A model generated the notes under the pieces. It saw only the letters and a program-made list of their open reading frames with translations, did no database searches and had not been told where the DNA came from. The position numbers and the translations under genes were made by a program. A stretch of 64,000 nt of DNA from Collinsella aerofaciens (GTDB lineage Bacteria; Actinomycetota; Coriobacteriia; Coriobacteriales; Coriobacteriaceae), in contig RQAP01000035.1 of the NCBI GenBank assembly GCA_008671135.1, forward strand, positions 1 through 64,000, read 5' to 3'. Position 1 is the stretch's first letter, and every line of letters begins with the position of its first letter. This document shows positions 31,929 through 39,455 of the stretch, in pieces.

Positions 31929-32635
31929 AAATCCTTGCCATAGCCGATACCGAAGAACGATGCCTTTGGGAGTGCTTTCGCAAAGAACGCTTTGAGGGTG
32001 TCGACCTGATTTTGTCCGCTGGTGATCTGGACCCGGACTATCTTGAGTTTTTGGTCACGGTCATCAACAGACCGCTCATCTACGTGCGAGGCAATCACGA
32101 TGACCGCTATGCGCGTCATGCACCAGGTGGCTGCATCTGTGTCGAAGACGCTGTCTACGTGTACCGCGGCGTCCGCATTGCAGGCCTTGGCGGCTCCATG
32201 CGCTATCGAGATGGCGCCAACATGTACACCGAGCGCGAGATGGCCAAGCGCGTGCGCAAGCTGTCTCGTAAAGTGAGGATGGTCGGTGGCTGCGACATCT
32301 TGCTCACCCATGCGCCCGCCGCCGGCGAGGGCGATCTGGACGATCTGCCACATCGAGGATTCAAATGCTTTAACACAGCGCTCGAGTCCTGGAATCCCGA
32401 CTACATGGTGCACGGGCATGTGCACCAATGCTATGGTCGCGACTTTCAACGTGTGCGTCAGCACGCATGCGGGGCAACGATCATCAACGCCTGCGGCTAT
32501 ACGCAGTTTGAGCTGGACGAAGCGCGCTACCCCATCCGTGGCTGGCAGGCAGCCTGGCTCAATTCGCAAACCATGCGTCGCGAACTCAAGCGCCACGAGG
32601 CTATCGAGTCCTCAACCGCTAGAACACCCTGGTAA
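31925..32635 (+). CDS. Calcineurin-like metallophosphoesterase
   Basis: Probable cytosolic phosphoesterase, 236 aa. Metal-binding motifs are in order: AGDLDP, RGNHDDR, LTHAP and VHGHVH. The first motif reads IADTEE instead of the usual D-x-H, so one metal ligand differs from the standard family. It overlaps the preceding ParB-like/BMP gene by four bases. That pairing suggests the phosphoesterase acts downstream of the ligand-binding protein. Substrate unknown (nucleotide, cyclic nucleotide and phosphoprotein are all possible). A GGGACAG-type hairpin begins at its stop. Confidence 0.85.
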   Translation: MKILAIADTEERCLWECFRKERFEGVDLILSAGDLDPDYLEFLVTVINRPLIYVRGNHDDRYARHAPGGCICVEDAVYVYRGVRIAGLGGSMRYRDGANMYTEREMAKRVRKLSRKVRMVGGCDILLTHAPAAGEGDLDDLPHRGFKCFNTALESWNPDYMVHGHVHQCYGRDFQRVRQHACGATIINACGYTQFELDEARYPIRGWQAAWLNSQTMRRELKRHEAIESSTARTPW

Positions 32636-32672
32636 CCACCTTAAAGGGGGCGCTGTCCCCTTTAAGGTGGTT
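32634..32672. repeat. GGGGACAG hairpin at the phosphoesterase stop codon (inverted core)
   Basis: A 16-base inverted repeat (32634-32649 and 32657-32672) with CGCTGTCCCC across the loop; the core is on the opposite strand compared with the other copies. It begins within the TAA of the gene and ends in TTTT. Confidence 0.8.
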
Positions 32673-32685
32673 TTAACGCGATAGC

Positions 32686-32724
32686 AAGAAACCCGGTACT
32701 GCACGAGACAGAACCGGGTTTCTT
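32686..32724 (-). terminator. Terminator after rplA
   Basis: A 12-base-pair stem (32686-32697 and 32713-32724), A-rich on one side and T-rich on the other, 37 bases after the rplA stop. It can also act on the plus strand. Confidence 0.75.
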
Positions 32725-32760
32725 TAGCAATGCTTGCTTTGCTCAGGCAGTAACTAAAAG

Positions 32761-33468
32761 TTACTCAGCCAGGAAGTCGCGCTGGATAGCGGGATCAACC
32801 TTGATGCCAGGGCCCATGGTGGAAGACACGGAGATGGACTTAACGTACTTGCCCTTAGCAGAAGAGGGCTTGACGCGCAGGATCTCGGTGTACAGGGCAG
32901 CGTAGTTCTCGACGAGCTGCTGCTCGGAGAAGGACTTCTTGCCCAGGGGCACGTGGCAGATGCCGTAGCGGTCGGCGCGATACTCAACGCGGCCGGCCTT
33001 GAGCTCGGAGACCATCTTGGCGACGTCCATGGTCACGGTGCCGAGCTTGGGGTTCGGCATGAGGCCACGGGGACCAAGGATCTTACCGATGCGGCCAACC
33101 TTGGCCATCATGTTCGGCGTAGCGATAGCGGCGTCGAAGTTGATCTCGCCCTTCTGAATCTGGGCGACGAGCTCGTCGGAACCGATGATGTCGGCGCCGG
33201 CAGCCTCGGCCTCGCGGGCCTTCTCGCCCTCGGCGAAGACGGCAACACGAACGGTCTTGCCGGTGCCGTGGGGCAGGGAGATGGAGCCGCGGATGTTCTG
33301 GTCGGCCTTACGAGTATCGACGCCCAGACGGAAGTGGGCCTCGACGGTCTCGTCGAACTTGGCGGTGTCGAGCTCCTTGATGAGCTTGGCAGCCTGAAGG
33401 GGGGTGTAGAGCGTGGCGCGGTCGATCTTCTCGGCAGCGGCGTTATAGCTCTTACCATGCTTAGCCAT
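32761..33468 (-). CDS. rplA: 50S ribosomal protein L1
   Basis: L1 stalk protein and typical translational repressor of its own operon; 235 aa. The ATG at 33468 ([16 protein letters not shown]) is preferred to one two codons upstream because the AGGAGGT site is then seven bases away. The signature [17 protein letters not shown] and the N-terminal [14 protein letters not shown] identify it. It follows rplK with a 117-base gap. A hairpin-prone ACGGGTGC/GCGCCCGT pair lies in that gap and may be the L1 binding site. Instead of being followed by rplJ, it ends at a terminator. Confidence 0.98.
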   Translation of the reverse strand: MAKHGKSYNAAAEKIDRATLYTPLQAAKLIKELDTAKFDETVEAHFRLGVDTRKADQNIRGSISLPHGTGKTVRVAVFAEGEKAREAEAAGADIIGSDELVAQIQKGEINFDAAIATPNMMAKVGRIGKILGPRGLMPNPKLGTVTMDVAKMVSELKAGRVEYRADRYGICHVPLGKKSFSEQQLVENYAALYTEILRVKPSSAKGKYVKSISVSSTMGPGIKVDPAIQRDFLAE

Positions 33469-33585
33469 GTGCATTACCTCCTGTGGTTAAACGGGCGCGA
33501 GCCCTCCCACATCGTATCGTGTGCCCTATTGCACACATTTAACGGGCGCCCCGGTTGGAGCACCCGTCGTTACCAAAAGAAATCG

Positions 33586-34014
33586 CTACTCAGCGATGGT
33601 GACGCCCATGGAACGGGCGGTACCGGCGATGATCTTCTTGGCGGCGTCAATGTCGTTGGCATTGAGGTCCGGCATCTTGATCTCGGCGATCTTGGTGAGC
33701 TGCTCCTGGGAGAGCTGACCAACCTTGTCGGCCTGGGGCTTAGCGGAACCAGACTTGAGGTTCAGCTCCTTCTTGATGAGGTGAGCCGCCGGCGGGGTCT
33801 TGGTGATGAAGGAGAAGGACTTATCCTCGAAGACAGTGATCTCAACGGGGATGATGTCGCCCTTCTTGTCCTGCGTCTCGGCGTTAAAGGCCTGGCAGAA
33901 CTGCATGATGTTCACGCCAGCTGCGCCCAGAGCGGGGCCGACGGGAGGAGCGGGGTTAGCTGCACCAGCAGGAATCTGGAGCTTAATGACGTTGGCAACC
34001 TTCTTCTCAGCCAT
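33586..34014 (-). CDS. rplK: 50S ribosomal protein L11
   Basis: Part of the GTPase-associated centre, 142 aa. It starts [17 protein letters not shown] at 34014; an ATG two codons upstream lies too close to the AAAGGA. The [20 protein letters not shown] region and the C-terminal RNA-binding half ([25 protein letters not shown]) are standard. Upstream is nusG with a 120-base gap, downstream rplA, the conserved order. Confidence 0.98.
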   Translation of the reverse strand: MAEKKVANVIKLQIPAGAANPAPPVGPALGAAGVNIMQFCQAFNAETQDKKGDIIPVEITVFEDKSFSFITKTPPAAHLIKKELNLKSGSAKPQADKVGQLSQEQLTKIAEIKMPDLNANDIDAAKKIIAGTARSMGVTIAE

Positions 34015-34134
34015 GGTCATTCCTTTCGAATCACGAGTGTGAAGTACTTGCTATATCGTAAGCACGCACGTGTTAGAAGCACTCCTGAGATGAGCAGTCA
34101 CAGAAGAAGCACGCTCGCGCGAACGGACGAAAAC

Positions 34135-34671
34135 TTAAGCGATGACAGCAACCTGGTTAAAGTCGAGCTCGACCGGCGTCTCACGGCCAAAGATCATCAG
34201 GGTGACCTTCAGCTTGCCTGCCTCGGTGTTAACCTCGGAGACCTTGCCATCAAAGTCGGTAAGCGGGCCATCGGTGACACGGACGGACGTGCCGACCTCA
34301 ATATCAACCGAGGTGCGCTTGGGCGAATCGCCCTTACCGGGACGACGAGTCATCTTATTGTACTCGTCGCGGGAAAGCGGAGCGGGCTTGCCATTGCCGC
34401 CCAGGAAACCGGTGACACCGGGCGTGTTGCGAACACACGTCCACGCATCGTCATCCATCTCCATGCGAACCAGGACATAACCCGGGAAGATCTTGGAATC
34501 CTTGGTCTCGCGCTTGCCACCCTCTTTGATCTCGGTGACGCGCTCCATAGGAATCTCGATATCAAAGATACGGTCCTGCATGCCCATGGTCTCGATGCGA
34601 TGCTCGAGATCGGACTTAACGCGGTTCTCGTATCCAGAGTAAGTGTGAACGACGTACCAACGCTTAGACAT
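34135..34671 (-). CDS. nusG: Transcription termination/antitermination protein NusG
   Basis: Elongation factor that binds RNA polymerase and couples it to Rho or ribosomes; 178 aa. The NGN domain ([42 protein letters not shown]) is followed by the KOW domain ([22 protein letters not shown]). The start at 34671 lies three bases beyond the secE stop, in the conserved secE-nusG pair. Confidence 0.98.
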   Translation of the reverse strand: MSKRWYVVHTYSGYENRVKSDLEHRIETMGMQDRIFDIEIPMERVTEIKEGGKRETKDSKIFPGYVLVRMEMDDDAWTCVRNTPGVTGFLGGNGKPAPLSRDEYNKMTRRPGKGDSPKRTSVDIEVGTSVRVTDGPLTDFDGKVSEVNTEAGKLKVTLMIFGRETPVELDFNQVAVIA

Positions 34672-34674
34672 GGT

Positions 34675-35013
34675 TTAGCCCCTCAATCCAGAGAACAGAG
34701 CAAGAGCCTCGCCAAAGCCAGCATCGAGCAGAGCGATGACGACGCCGACGACGATCAGAGAAGCGCAAACGACGACCGAGTAGTTCACGAGCTCCTTCTT
34801 ATCGGGCCACGTGACACGCTTCATCTCGGACTTCACCGAAGCGAAATACTTCTTGGTGCGGGCGAAGAAACCAGGCTTCTCATTCTTCTTGGACTTCGCA
34901 GCCTTCTCGTTCTTCTTGGCAACGGCCTTCTTGGCCTCAACCTTGGAGTTGGCGGCAGCGTTGTTGGCAGGTGCCGGCTGCTGAGCCTTCTTCTTGTTCT
35001 TCTTGTTGGCCAT
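34675..35013 (-). CDS. secE: Preprotein translocase subunit SecE
   Basis: Small Sec translocon subunit, 112 aa. The first about 50 residues are Lys/Ala/Asn-rich and low complexity, which is longer than in E. coli-type minimal forms but common in actinobacteria. The conserved core FASVKSEMKRVTWPDKKELV precedes a single transmembrane helix (VVCASLIVVGVVIALLD). It is followed three bases later by nusG and preceded by a 28-base palindrome and tRNA-Trp. Confidence 0.95.
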   Translation of the reverse strand: MANKKNKKKAQQPAPANNAAANSKVEAKKAVAKKNEKAAKSKKNEKPGFFARTKKYFASVKSEMKRVTWPDKKELVNYSVVVCASLIVVGVVIALLDAGFGEALALFSGLRG

Positions 35014-35052
35014 TTGGGTTACCTCCGCGCAATGCGCTTATACATGAGTAAA

Positions 35053-35080
35053 CCGTAAGCTCCCAATTGGGAGCTTACGG
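35053..35080 (-). terminator. Perfect 28-base palindrome between tRNA-Trp and secE
   Basis: CCGTAAGCTCCCAA mirrors exactly with its complement (35053-35066 and 35067-35080), followed on the minus strand by TTTAC. It could act as a weak terminator or as a processing hairpin separating the tRNA from the secE-nusG message. Confidence 0.65.
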
Positions 35081-35089
35081 AATAATGAC

Positions 35090-35165
35090 TGGCACGCCAG
35101 GAAGGACTCGAACCCTCAACACTCGGTTTTGGAGACCGATGCTCTACCAATTGAACTACTGGCGT
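35090..35165 (-). tRNA. tRNA-Trp (CCA anticodon)
   Basis: Cloverleaf of 76 bases with encoded 3' CCA. The acceptor ACGCCAG pairs with CTGGCGT, the T-loop is TTCGAGT and the anticodon is CCA. It is embedded between rpmG and secE, presumably on one transcript. Confidence 0.95.
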
Positions 35166-35178
35166 ATGTGACTAGAGA

Positions 35179-35328
35179 CTAGCGAGTCTCTTTGTGCAGC
35201 GTGTGGTGACGGCACCAGGGGCAATACTTCTTGATCTCCATACGATCAGGCATGTTCGACTTATTCTTGGTGGTCGTATAGTTGCGGCGCTTGCACTCAG
35301 TGCACGCAAGAGTAACTAGAGTACGCAT
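35179..35328 (-). CDS. rpmG: 50S ribosomal protein L33
   Basis: Small zinc-ribbon ribosomal protein of 49 aa. It starts [17 protein letters not shown] at 35328 and ends in [14 protein letters not shown]. Both CxxC pairs are present (zinc-binding, C+ form). An AGGAT site precedes the ATG. It heads the rpmG - tRNA-Trp - secE - nusG unit downstream of a good promoter. Confidence 0.97.
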   Translation of the reverse strand: MRTLVTLACTECKRRNYTTTKNKSNMPDRMEIKKYCPWCRHHTLHKETR

Positions 35329-35373
35329 TTATCCTGAACCTTTCATTTCCGCCCCGTACGGGCACGAGTTGGT

Positions 35374-35403
35374 ACTTTATCAGCTCTACGTAAGTGCTGT
35401 CAA
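35374..35403 (-). promoter_or_regulatory. Promoter of rpmG-tRNA-Trp-secE-nusG
   Basis: Consensus TTGACA (35398-35403), 18-base spacer, TAAAGT (35374-35379) on the minus strand, about 45 bases before rpmG. Confidence 0.75.
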
Positions 35404-35540
35404 TGAAAACCTCGAATCAATTGGTTCTCGCTGGATCCATTCATATTTGGAACACATCAATGAAGCCAGCGAGATCTAATCGATCCCTCACGCTCGGCTT
35501 AAGAGCGAGCGAAGCGCAATCGGCAGGGAACAAGCCTCGC

Positions 35541-35578
35541 GTAGAAAAGAACCCGGCACCCTATAAGTGCCGGGTTCT
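35541..35578 (-). terminator. tuf terminator
   Basis: A perfect 12-base-pair stem (35548-35559 and 35567-35578) followed by TCTTTTC on the minus strand, 28 bases after the tuf stop. The remaining gap up to rpmG (35329-35605) holds only the promoter noted above. Confidence 0.92.
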
Positions 35579-35605
35579 CTAAGTCAGCTATATCAAAGAG
35601 CTAAT

Positions 35606-36796
35606 TTACTCAATGATCGTGGAGACGATGCCCGAACCGACGGTGTGGCCACCCTCGCGGATAGCGAAGCGCAGGCCCTCCTCCATGGCGATCGGGTGAA
35701 TGAGGTCGCCCTCGATGGTGATGTGGTCACCAGGCATAGCCATCTCGGTGCCCTCGGGCAGCTTGACCGTACCGGTAACGTCGGTGGTACGGAAGTAGAA
35801 CTGAGGACGATAACCATCGAAGAACGGGGTGTGACGGCCGCCCTCCTCCTTGGTCAGAACGTAGATCTCGCCGGTGAACTTGGTGTGCGGGGTGACCGAA
35901 CCAGGCTTGCAGAGAACCTGGCCGCGCTCGATGTCCTCGCGCTTGATGCCGCGGAGCAGCAGACCGACGTTGTCGCCAGCCTCGCAGAAGTCCATGGACT
36001 TACGGAACATCTCGATACCGGTAACGACGGTGTTCTGGGTATCCTTGATGCCGACGATCTCGACGGGCTCGTTGAGCTTGAGCTCACCGCGCTCGACACG
36101 GCCGGTAGCAACGGTACCACGGCCGGAGATGGTCATAACGTCCTCAACGGCCATCAGGAACGGAAGGTCGTTGTTACGAGCAGGCGTCGGGATGTACTCG
36201 TCGACGGCCTTCATGAGCTCGCGAATGGCGTCCATCCACTTGGCGTCGCCCTCGAGAGCGCCCAGAGCGGAACCACGGATGACGGGGATATCGTCGCCGG
36301 GGAAATCGTACTCGGAGAGGAGCTCACGGGTCTCCATCTCGACGAGGTCGATGAGCTCGTCATCGTCGACCATGTCGCACTTGTTCAGGAAGACGACGAT
36401 GTAGGGAACGCCGACCTGACGGGCGAGCAGGATGTGCTCGCGAGTCTGAGCCATGGGGCCGTCGGTAGCGGCGATGACCAGGATAGCGCCGTCCATCTGA
36501 GCAGCGCCGGAGATCATGTTCTTGACGTAGTCAGCGTGGCCCGGGCAGTCAACGTGAGCGTAGTGACGGGCAGCAGTCTCGTACTCAACGTGGGAGACGG
36601 AGATCGTAATGCCGCGCTCGCGCTCCTCGGGAGCCTTGTCGATGTTCTCGAACGCAGTGAAGTCAGCCTTGCAGCCCTCGGTCTCAGAGAGAACCTTGGT
36701 GATGGCGGCGGTCAGCGTGGTCTTGCCGTGGTCGACGTGACCAATGGTGCCGATGTTAACATGCGGCTTAGTGCGCTCAAACTTCTCTTTGGCCAT
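35606..36796 (-). CDS. tuf: Elongation factor Tu
   Basis: GTPase that delivers aminoacyl-tRNA to the ribosome; 396 aa. G1 GHVDHGKT, G3 DCPGHADY, G4 NKCD and the C-terminal beta barrels are intact. The ATG at 36796 follows GAGGAGG. It lies directly downstream of a tRNA cluster (Tyr-Thr-Met) on the same strand, an arrangement known as the tRNA-tufB type in several bacteria. Codon choice is strongly biased, as expected for high expression. Confidence 0.99.
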   Translation of the reverse strand: MAKEKFERTKPHVNIGTIGHVDHGKTTLTAAITKVLSETEGCKADFTAFENIDKAPEERERGITISVSHVEYETAARHYAHVDCPGHADYVKNMISGAAQMDGAILVIAATDGPMAQTREHILLARQVGVPYIVVFLNKCDMVDDDELIDLVEMETRELLSEYDFPGDDIPVIRGSALGALEGDAKWMDAIRELMKAVDEYIPTPARNNDLPFLMAVEDVMTISGRGTVATGRVERGELKLNEPVEIVGIKDTQNTVVTGIEMFRKSMDFCEAGDNVGLLLRGIKREDIERGQVLCKPGSVTPHTKFTGEIYVLTKEEGGRHTPFFDGYRPQFYFRTTDVTGTVKLPEGTEMAMPGDHITIEGDLIHPIAMEEGLRFAIREGGHTVGSGIVSTIIE

Positions 36797-36850
36797 AAAG
36801 CCCTCCTCTTAACAGGTCGTCCCCGGACGGGACTTTGCCTTTATACCATA

Positions 36851-36881
36851 GTGGCCTCTCAACATACTATTGAGAAGCCAC
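36851..36881 (-). other. Hairpin between tRNA-Met and tuf
   Basis: GTGGCTTCTCAA pairs with TTGAGAGGCCAC (36870-36881 and 36851-36862) with one wobble pair, followed by ACTATGG instead of a T run. Probably a processing site separating the tRNAs from the tuf mRNA. Confidence 0.5.
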
Positions 36882-36892
36882 CGTGTTACCTA

Positions 36893-36969
36893 TGGTAGCG
36901 GTGACTGGATTCGAACCAGTGACGCCACGGGTATGAACCGTGTGCTCTAACCAACTGAGCTACACCGCC
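36893..36969 (-). tRNA. tRNA-Met (CAT anticodon)
   Basis: A 77-base cloverleaf with encoded CCA. GGCGGTG pairs with CACCGCT with a G-U end pair; D-loop AGTTGGTTA; T-loop TTCGAAT. The paired first base of the acceptor favours an elongator over an initiator tRNA. Confidence 0.92.
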
Positions 36970-36972
36970 GGA

Positions 36973-37048
36973 TGGAGCCTGCAACCAGACTTGAACTGGT
37001 GACCTCTTCGTTACCAACGAAGTGCTCTACCGACTGAGCTATACAGGC
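36973..37048 (-). tRNA. tRNA-Thr (GGT anticodon)
   Basis: A 76-base cloverleaf with encoded CCA; acceptor GCCTGTA pairs with TGCAGGC; T-loop TTCAAGT. It lies four bases from tRNA-Met. Confidence 0.95.
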
Positions 37049-37058
37049 ACTTGACGGG

Positions 37059-37140
37059 TGGGAGCTATAGGATTCGAACCTATGTAGGCAGAGCCAACGG
37101 GTTTACAGCCCGTCCCCATTAACCACTCGGGCAAACTCCC
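37059..37140 (-). tRNA. tRNA-Tyr (GTA anticodon)
   Basis: Class II cloverleaf of 82 bases with a long variable arm; acceptor GGGAGTT pairs with AGCTCCC; anticodon GTA. CCA is not encoded (ACCC follows), unlike its neighbours. First of the tRNA-Tyr-Thr-Met-tuf transcript. Confidence 0.93.
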
Positions 37141-37202
37141 AATCGTTCAAGTATCCGCAGGTTCTTTGGTCTTTTGGACCGCCGCCCCCGCGAACGAAAA
37201 AG

Positions 37203-37232
37203 ATAATACGATGCAACCTTGGGAGCTGTCAA
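37203..37232 (-). promoter_or_regulatory. Promoter of the tRNA-Tyr-Thr-Met-tuf transcript
   Basis: TTGACA (37227-37232), 18-base spacer, TATTAT (37203-37208) on the minus strand, 63 bases before tRNA-Tyr. Near-consensus, as expected for stable RNA. Confidence 0.8.
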
Positions 37233-37447
37233 CGAAAACCTCTAGATACACGGTGCCGGGCGTATCTATATGCCTTTGACCTGCAGTTTTGTTGAGTTTA
37301 GATATGAAGGACGGTGGATTTGGCTGCACTGGTGACATTTCCCAAGGGAACACTTTGGTACGGTAGAGTACGCCTACAGCATCGACCTTCGATAACGACC
37401 TTCTTGCACTATTACATAGGTCGCGATCGGACTTTTCCGGCACGAAC

Positions 37448-37592
37448 GAGCGTGGATTTTCTCCCGTTTGAAATCGAGCGTGGATAATCTCCCTCTTTTA
37501 GCACGGCTTCGAACCCAAAGTGGCAGATTATCCACGCTCATTCATTAGGCGGGAGATTTTCCACGCTCGCACGTCCAGAAATCCACGCTCAA
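37448..37592. repeat. Cluster of GAGCGTGGAT(T/A)(T/A)TCTCCC motifs in both orientations
   Basis: Two forward copies (about 37448-37465 and 37477-37494) face three reverse copies (about 37524-37540, 37551-37568 and 37579-37591). The whole forms an imperfect palindromic cluster in the gene-free stretch 37141-37850. No ORF in the stretch looks real. Confidence 0.75.
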
Positions 37593-37628
37593 GGTAAACG
37601 GCTGGGCCCGCTCCCGCCTTTGTCTCTA

Positions 37629-37758
37629 TCTGTAACATTTAGAGAACATTTTCTCCCCTATCTGTTACAGATCGAGATGTTTCGCAGAGACTCTGGCTTA
37701 CGTCTCATTCTGTAACAGTACGAACGGTTTTCCGCCCCTTCGTGTTACAGATCGAGAC
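37629..37758. repeat. Tandem CTGTAACA/TGTTACAG hairpins
   Basis: Two hairpins about 80 bases apart. The first pairs CTGTAACA (37630) with TGTTACAG (37663-37670), the second CTGTAACA (37710) with TGTTACAG (37743-37750). Both have TTTTC and CCCC in the loop and the same exit sequence ATCGAGA. Confidence 0.75.
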
Positions 37759-37802
37759 AAACCGAAAACGGGATGGGCGCCAACCCGATGACACACCACC
37801 TA

Positions 37803-37841
37803 AAAAGAAACGGGCCCTGTCCCACAAGGGAACAGAGCCCG
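37803..37841 (-). terminator. Terminator of tRNA-Thr (TGT), containing GGGACAGGG
   Basis: CGGGCTCTGTTCCC pairs with GGGACAGGGCCCG (37828-37841 and 37811-37823), followed on the minus strand by TTTCTTTTT. The descending arm carries the GGGACAG core seen in other intergenic hairpins here. Confidence 0.85.
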
Positions 37842-37850
37842 AAACTCTCA

Positions 37851-37925
37851 TGGAGCCAGTGACAGGAATCGAACCTGCAACCCACTGATTACAAATCAGT
37901 TGCGCTACCGTTGCGCCACACTGGC
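37851..37925 (-). tRNA. tRNA-Thr (TGT anticodon)
   Basis: A 75-base cloverleaf with encoded CCA; acceptor GCCAGTG pairs with CACTGGC; anticodon TGT; T-loop TTCGATT. Own promoter and terminator. Confidence 0.95.
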
Positions 37926-37955
37926 ACACTTGGCGCTTTCGCGCGAAGCCTGTTA

Positions 37956-37984
37956 AGAATAAAGGAATTGCGGACGGGACGCAA
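37956..37984 (-). promoter_or_regulatory. Candidate promoter of tRNA-Thr (TGT)
   Basis: TTGCGT (37979-37984), 17-base spacer, TATTCT (37956-37961) on the minus strand, about 30 bases before the tRNA. Confidence 0.55.
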
Positions 37985-38017
37985 CAGACCCTTCGACCGA
38001 CCACATCTCAAAACCAT

Positions 38018-38076
38018 TCGTCAGAACGAATAGTTTTAATTACAATTGCTATATATAAAACTATTCGTTCTGGCGA
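38018..38076. promoter_or_regulatory. 20-base inverted-repeat operator flanking an AT-rich promoter
   Basis: The arms 38018-38037 and 38057-38076 match 19 of 20 bases; core GAACGAATAGTTTT mirrored by AAAACTATTCGTTC. The 19-base spacer contains TATATAT, a likely -10. It sits immediately before the HTH-kinase gene and is the probable autoregulatory site of that protein. Confidence 0.8.
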
Positions 38077-38087
38077 AGGGTTTCGCG

Positions 38088-39428
38088 ATGCTTACTACCA
38101 AGGAAGCCGCCGAGCTGCTCGGCATCACTCCGCGCAGGGTGCAGGAGCTCATAAAAAACGGAGCACTTGAGGCCCGCAAGGCTTCCGGTGTATGGCTCAT
38201 CGACAAAGACAGCGTCGACACGCGACTCCGCTCCGTGACCAAAACGGGGGGACGCCCCCGTCGCGGCCACGGTAAGAGCGAGATCGCGTTCACCCTCATG
38301 AATCGCACGCACGAAGTCGCTCAGCTGGTCTACAGCACATCGCGAAAAGACTTTACCCACATCGGCGCCAACATCGATTACGTCCATGCCCCTATTGGAG
38401 TATTTGGCCCCAATAGCCCCATATCGCTCGACTCCTTCCGCACTTGGTGGCGAGGACGCGGTATCCCGCTCGCGCGCATTGGGCTAGCCTCCCTGCTTGC
38501 AGAAGCCGCAGTCGATGTTCCCGATGAACTCGTCCAGCGAAATCTCGGCCTCTCCCTATCCGACCAGTATTGGATTAGACCCCAGGGTTCCGGTCTCGCG
38601 TGGGAAGATATTAACTTCTTCAATAACGCCTTTGATGACGTCTCACTGTCCATTGCACCCTTTGCCCCAGAGGGAAAAGCGGCTGCCGCAAAGCCCGATA
38701 ACACCTCGGACGGCAATCTTCAAAAGTACTGGACGTGCGAGGGCGAGCGTCGAATTCTGCATAAGGCAGGAGCGCACCTGAACCAGGAACCTTATAACGA
38801 GCTGGTGGCGACTGCACTTCACCGTCGCATCCTAAACGCCTGCGATTATGTGCCTTACTCGCTCGAGGGCACGGGCACTTCCGCCCTGAGCATATGCGAT
38901 GTCTTCTTAACTGATGAAGAAGAGTATGTCCCTGCGTTCTATGTAAACCAGCACGCGAACGCAGATGAACGGCTAACCGACTACGAGCGATATGTAGCAA
39001 ACTGCGAGGAGCTCGGGGTGACAGGCGTCAAGGATGCCCTTGACCGCATGATCGTATGCGACGACATCATCGCCAACTATGACCGCCATTGGCGTAACTT
39101 TGGCCTTGTGCGAAACGTCAACACGCAAGCCTGCAGACCTGCCCCCATCTTCGATTCGGGCTCATCACTCTGGTGCAACATATCGCTAGAGGAGCTTAGG
39201 GCGGGAGAGCACAGTTTTACCAGCGCACAATTTCATTCAAGTCCCGCCAAACAAATGTTGCTCGTCGAGGACATGGGCTGGTTTGACGGGGACAAACTCG
39301 AAGGCTTCGTTGACGAGGCAATCGAGATTCTGTCCAGAAACGACGCGCTCACGGCAAGGCTGCCTTATCTAAAAGAGGCGCTAACGTGGCGCCTCAAAAG
39401 AATGATCGACATCGCTGAATGGAGTTAG
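38088..39428 (+). CDS. Excisionase-type HTH fused to a HipA-like kinase
   Basis: Single-chain protein of 446 aa. The ATG at 38088 (GAAGGG upstream) is preferred over the ORF limit at 38046, which lies inside the operator. Residues about 1-50 (LTTKEAAELLGITPRRVQELI) are a MerR/excisionase-type HTH. The C-terminal part from about residue 210 matches the HipA/CtkA kinase fold. It shows a candidate ATP-binding Lys (ILHKAG) with a following Glu (EPYNE), the catalytic loop DDIIANYDRHWRNFG near residue 328 and the metal-binding IFDSGSSLW near residue 354. In HipBA pairs the DNA-binding antitoxin and kinase are separate; here they are one chain. It could be a self-repressing kinase or a solo toxin-antitoxin fusion. 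It is convergent with yacP. Confidence 0.8.
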   Translation: MLTTKEAAELLGITPRRVQELIKNGALEARKASGVWLIDKDSVDTRLRSVTKTGGRPRRGHGKSEIAFTLMNRTHEVAQLVYSTSRKDFTHIGANIDYVHAPIGVFGPNSPISLDSFRTWWRGRGIPLARIGLASLLAEAAVDVPDELVQRNLGLSLSDQYWIRPQGSGLAWEDINFFNNAFDDVSLSIAPFAPEGKAAAAKPDNTSDGNLQKYWTCEGERRILHKAGAHLNQEPYNELVATALHRRILNACDYVPYSLEGTGTSALSICDVFLTDEEEYVPAFYVNQHANADERLTDYERYVANCEELGVTGVKDALDRMIVCDDIIANYDRHWRNFGLVRNVNTQACRPAPIFDSGSSLWCNISLEELRAGEHSFTSAQFHSSPAKQMLLVEDMGWFDGDKLEGFVDEAIEILSRNDALTARLPYLKEALTWRLKRMIDIAEWS

Positions 39429-39455
39429 CGAGACAGCATCGCCCCGCCAACTCCC

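Noticed and set aside
33469..33585. L1-binding autoregulatory site between rplK and rplA
   Set aside because: A hairpin-prone segment is present but I could not match the L1 consensus well enough to list it as a feature.
32953..35058. Plus-strand ORF of 701 codons over rplA, rplK, nusG and secE
   Set aside because: Crosses four conserved genes and their gaps on the other strand; no real protein would do so.
37448..37758. Possible CRISPR array
   Set aside because: Repeats occur in both orientations, spacing is uneven and no cas gene is near.
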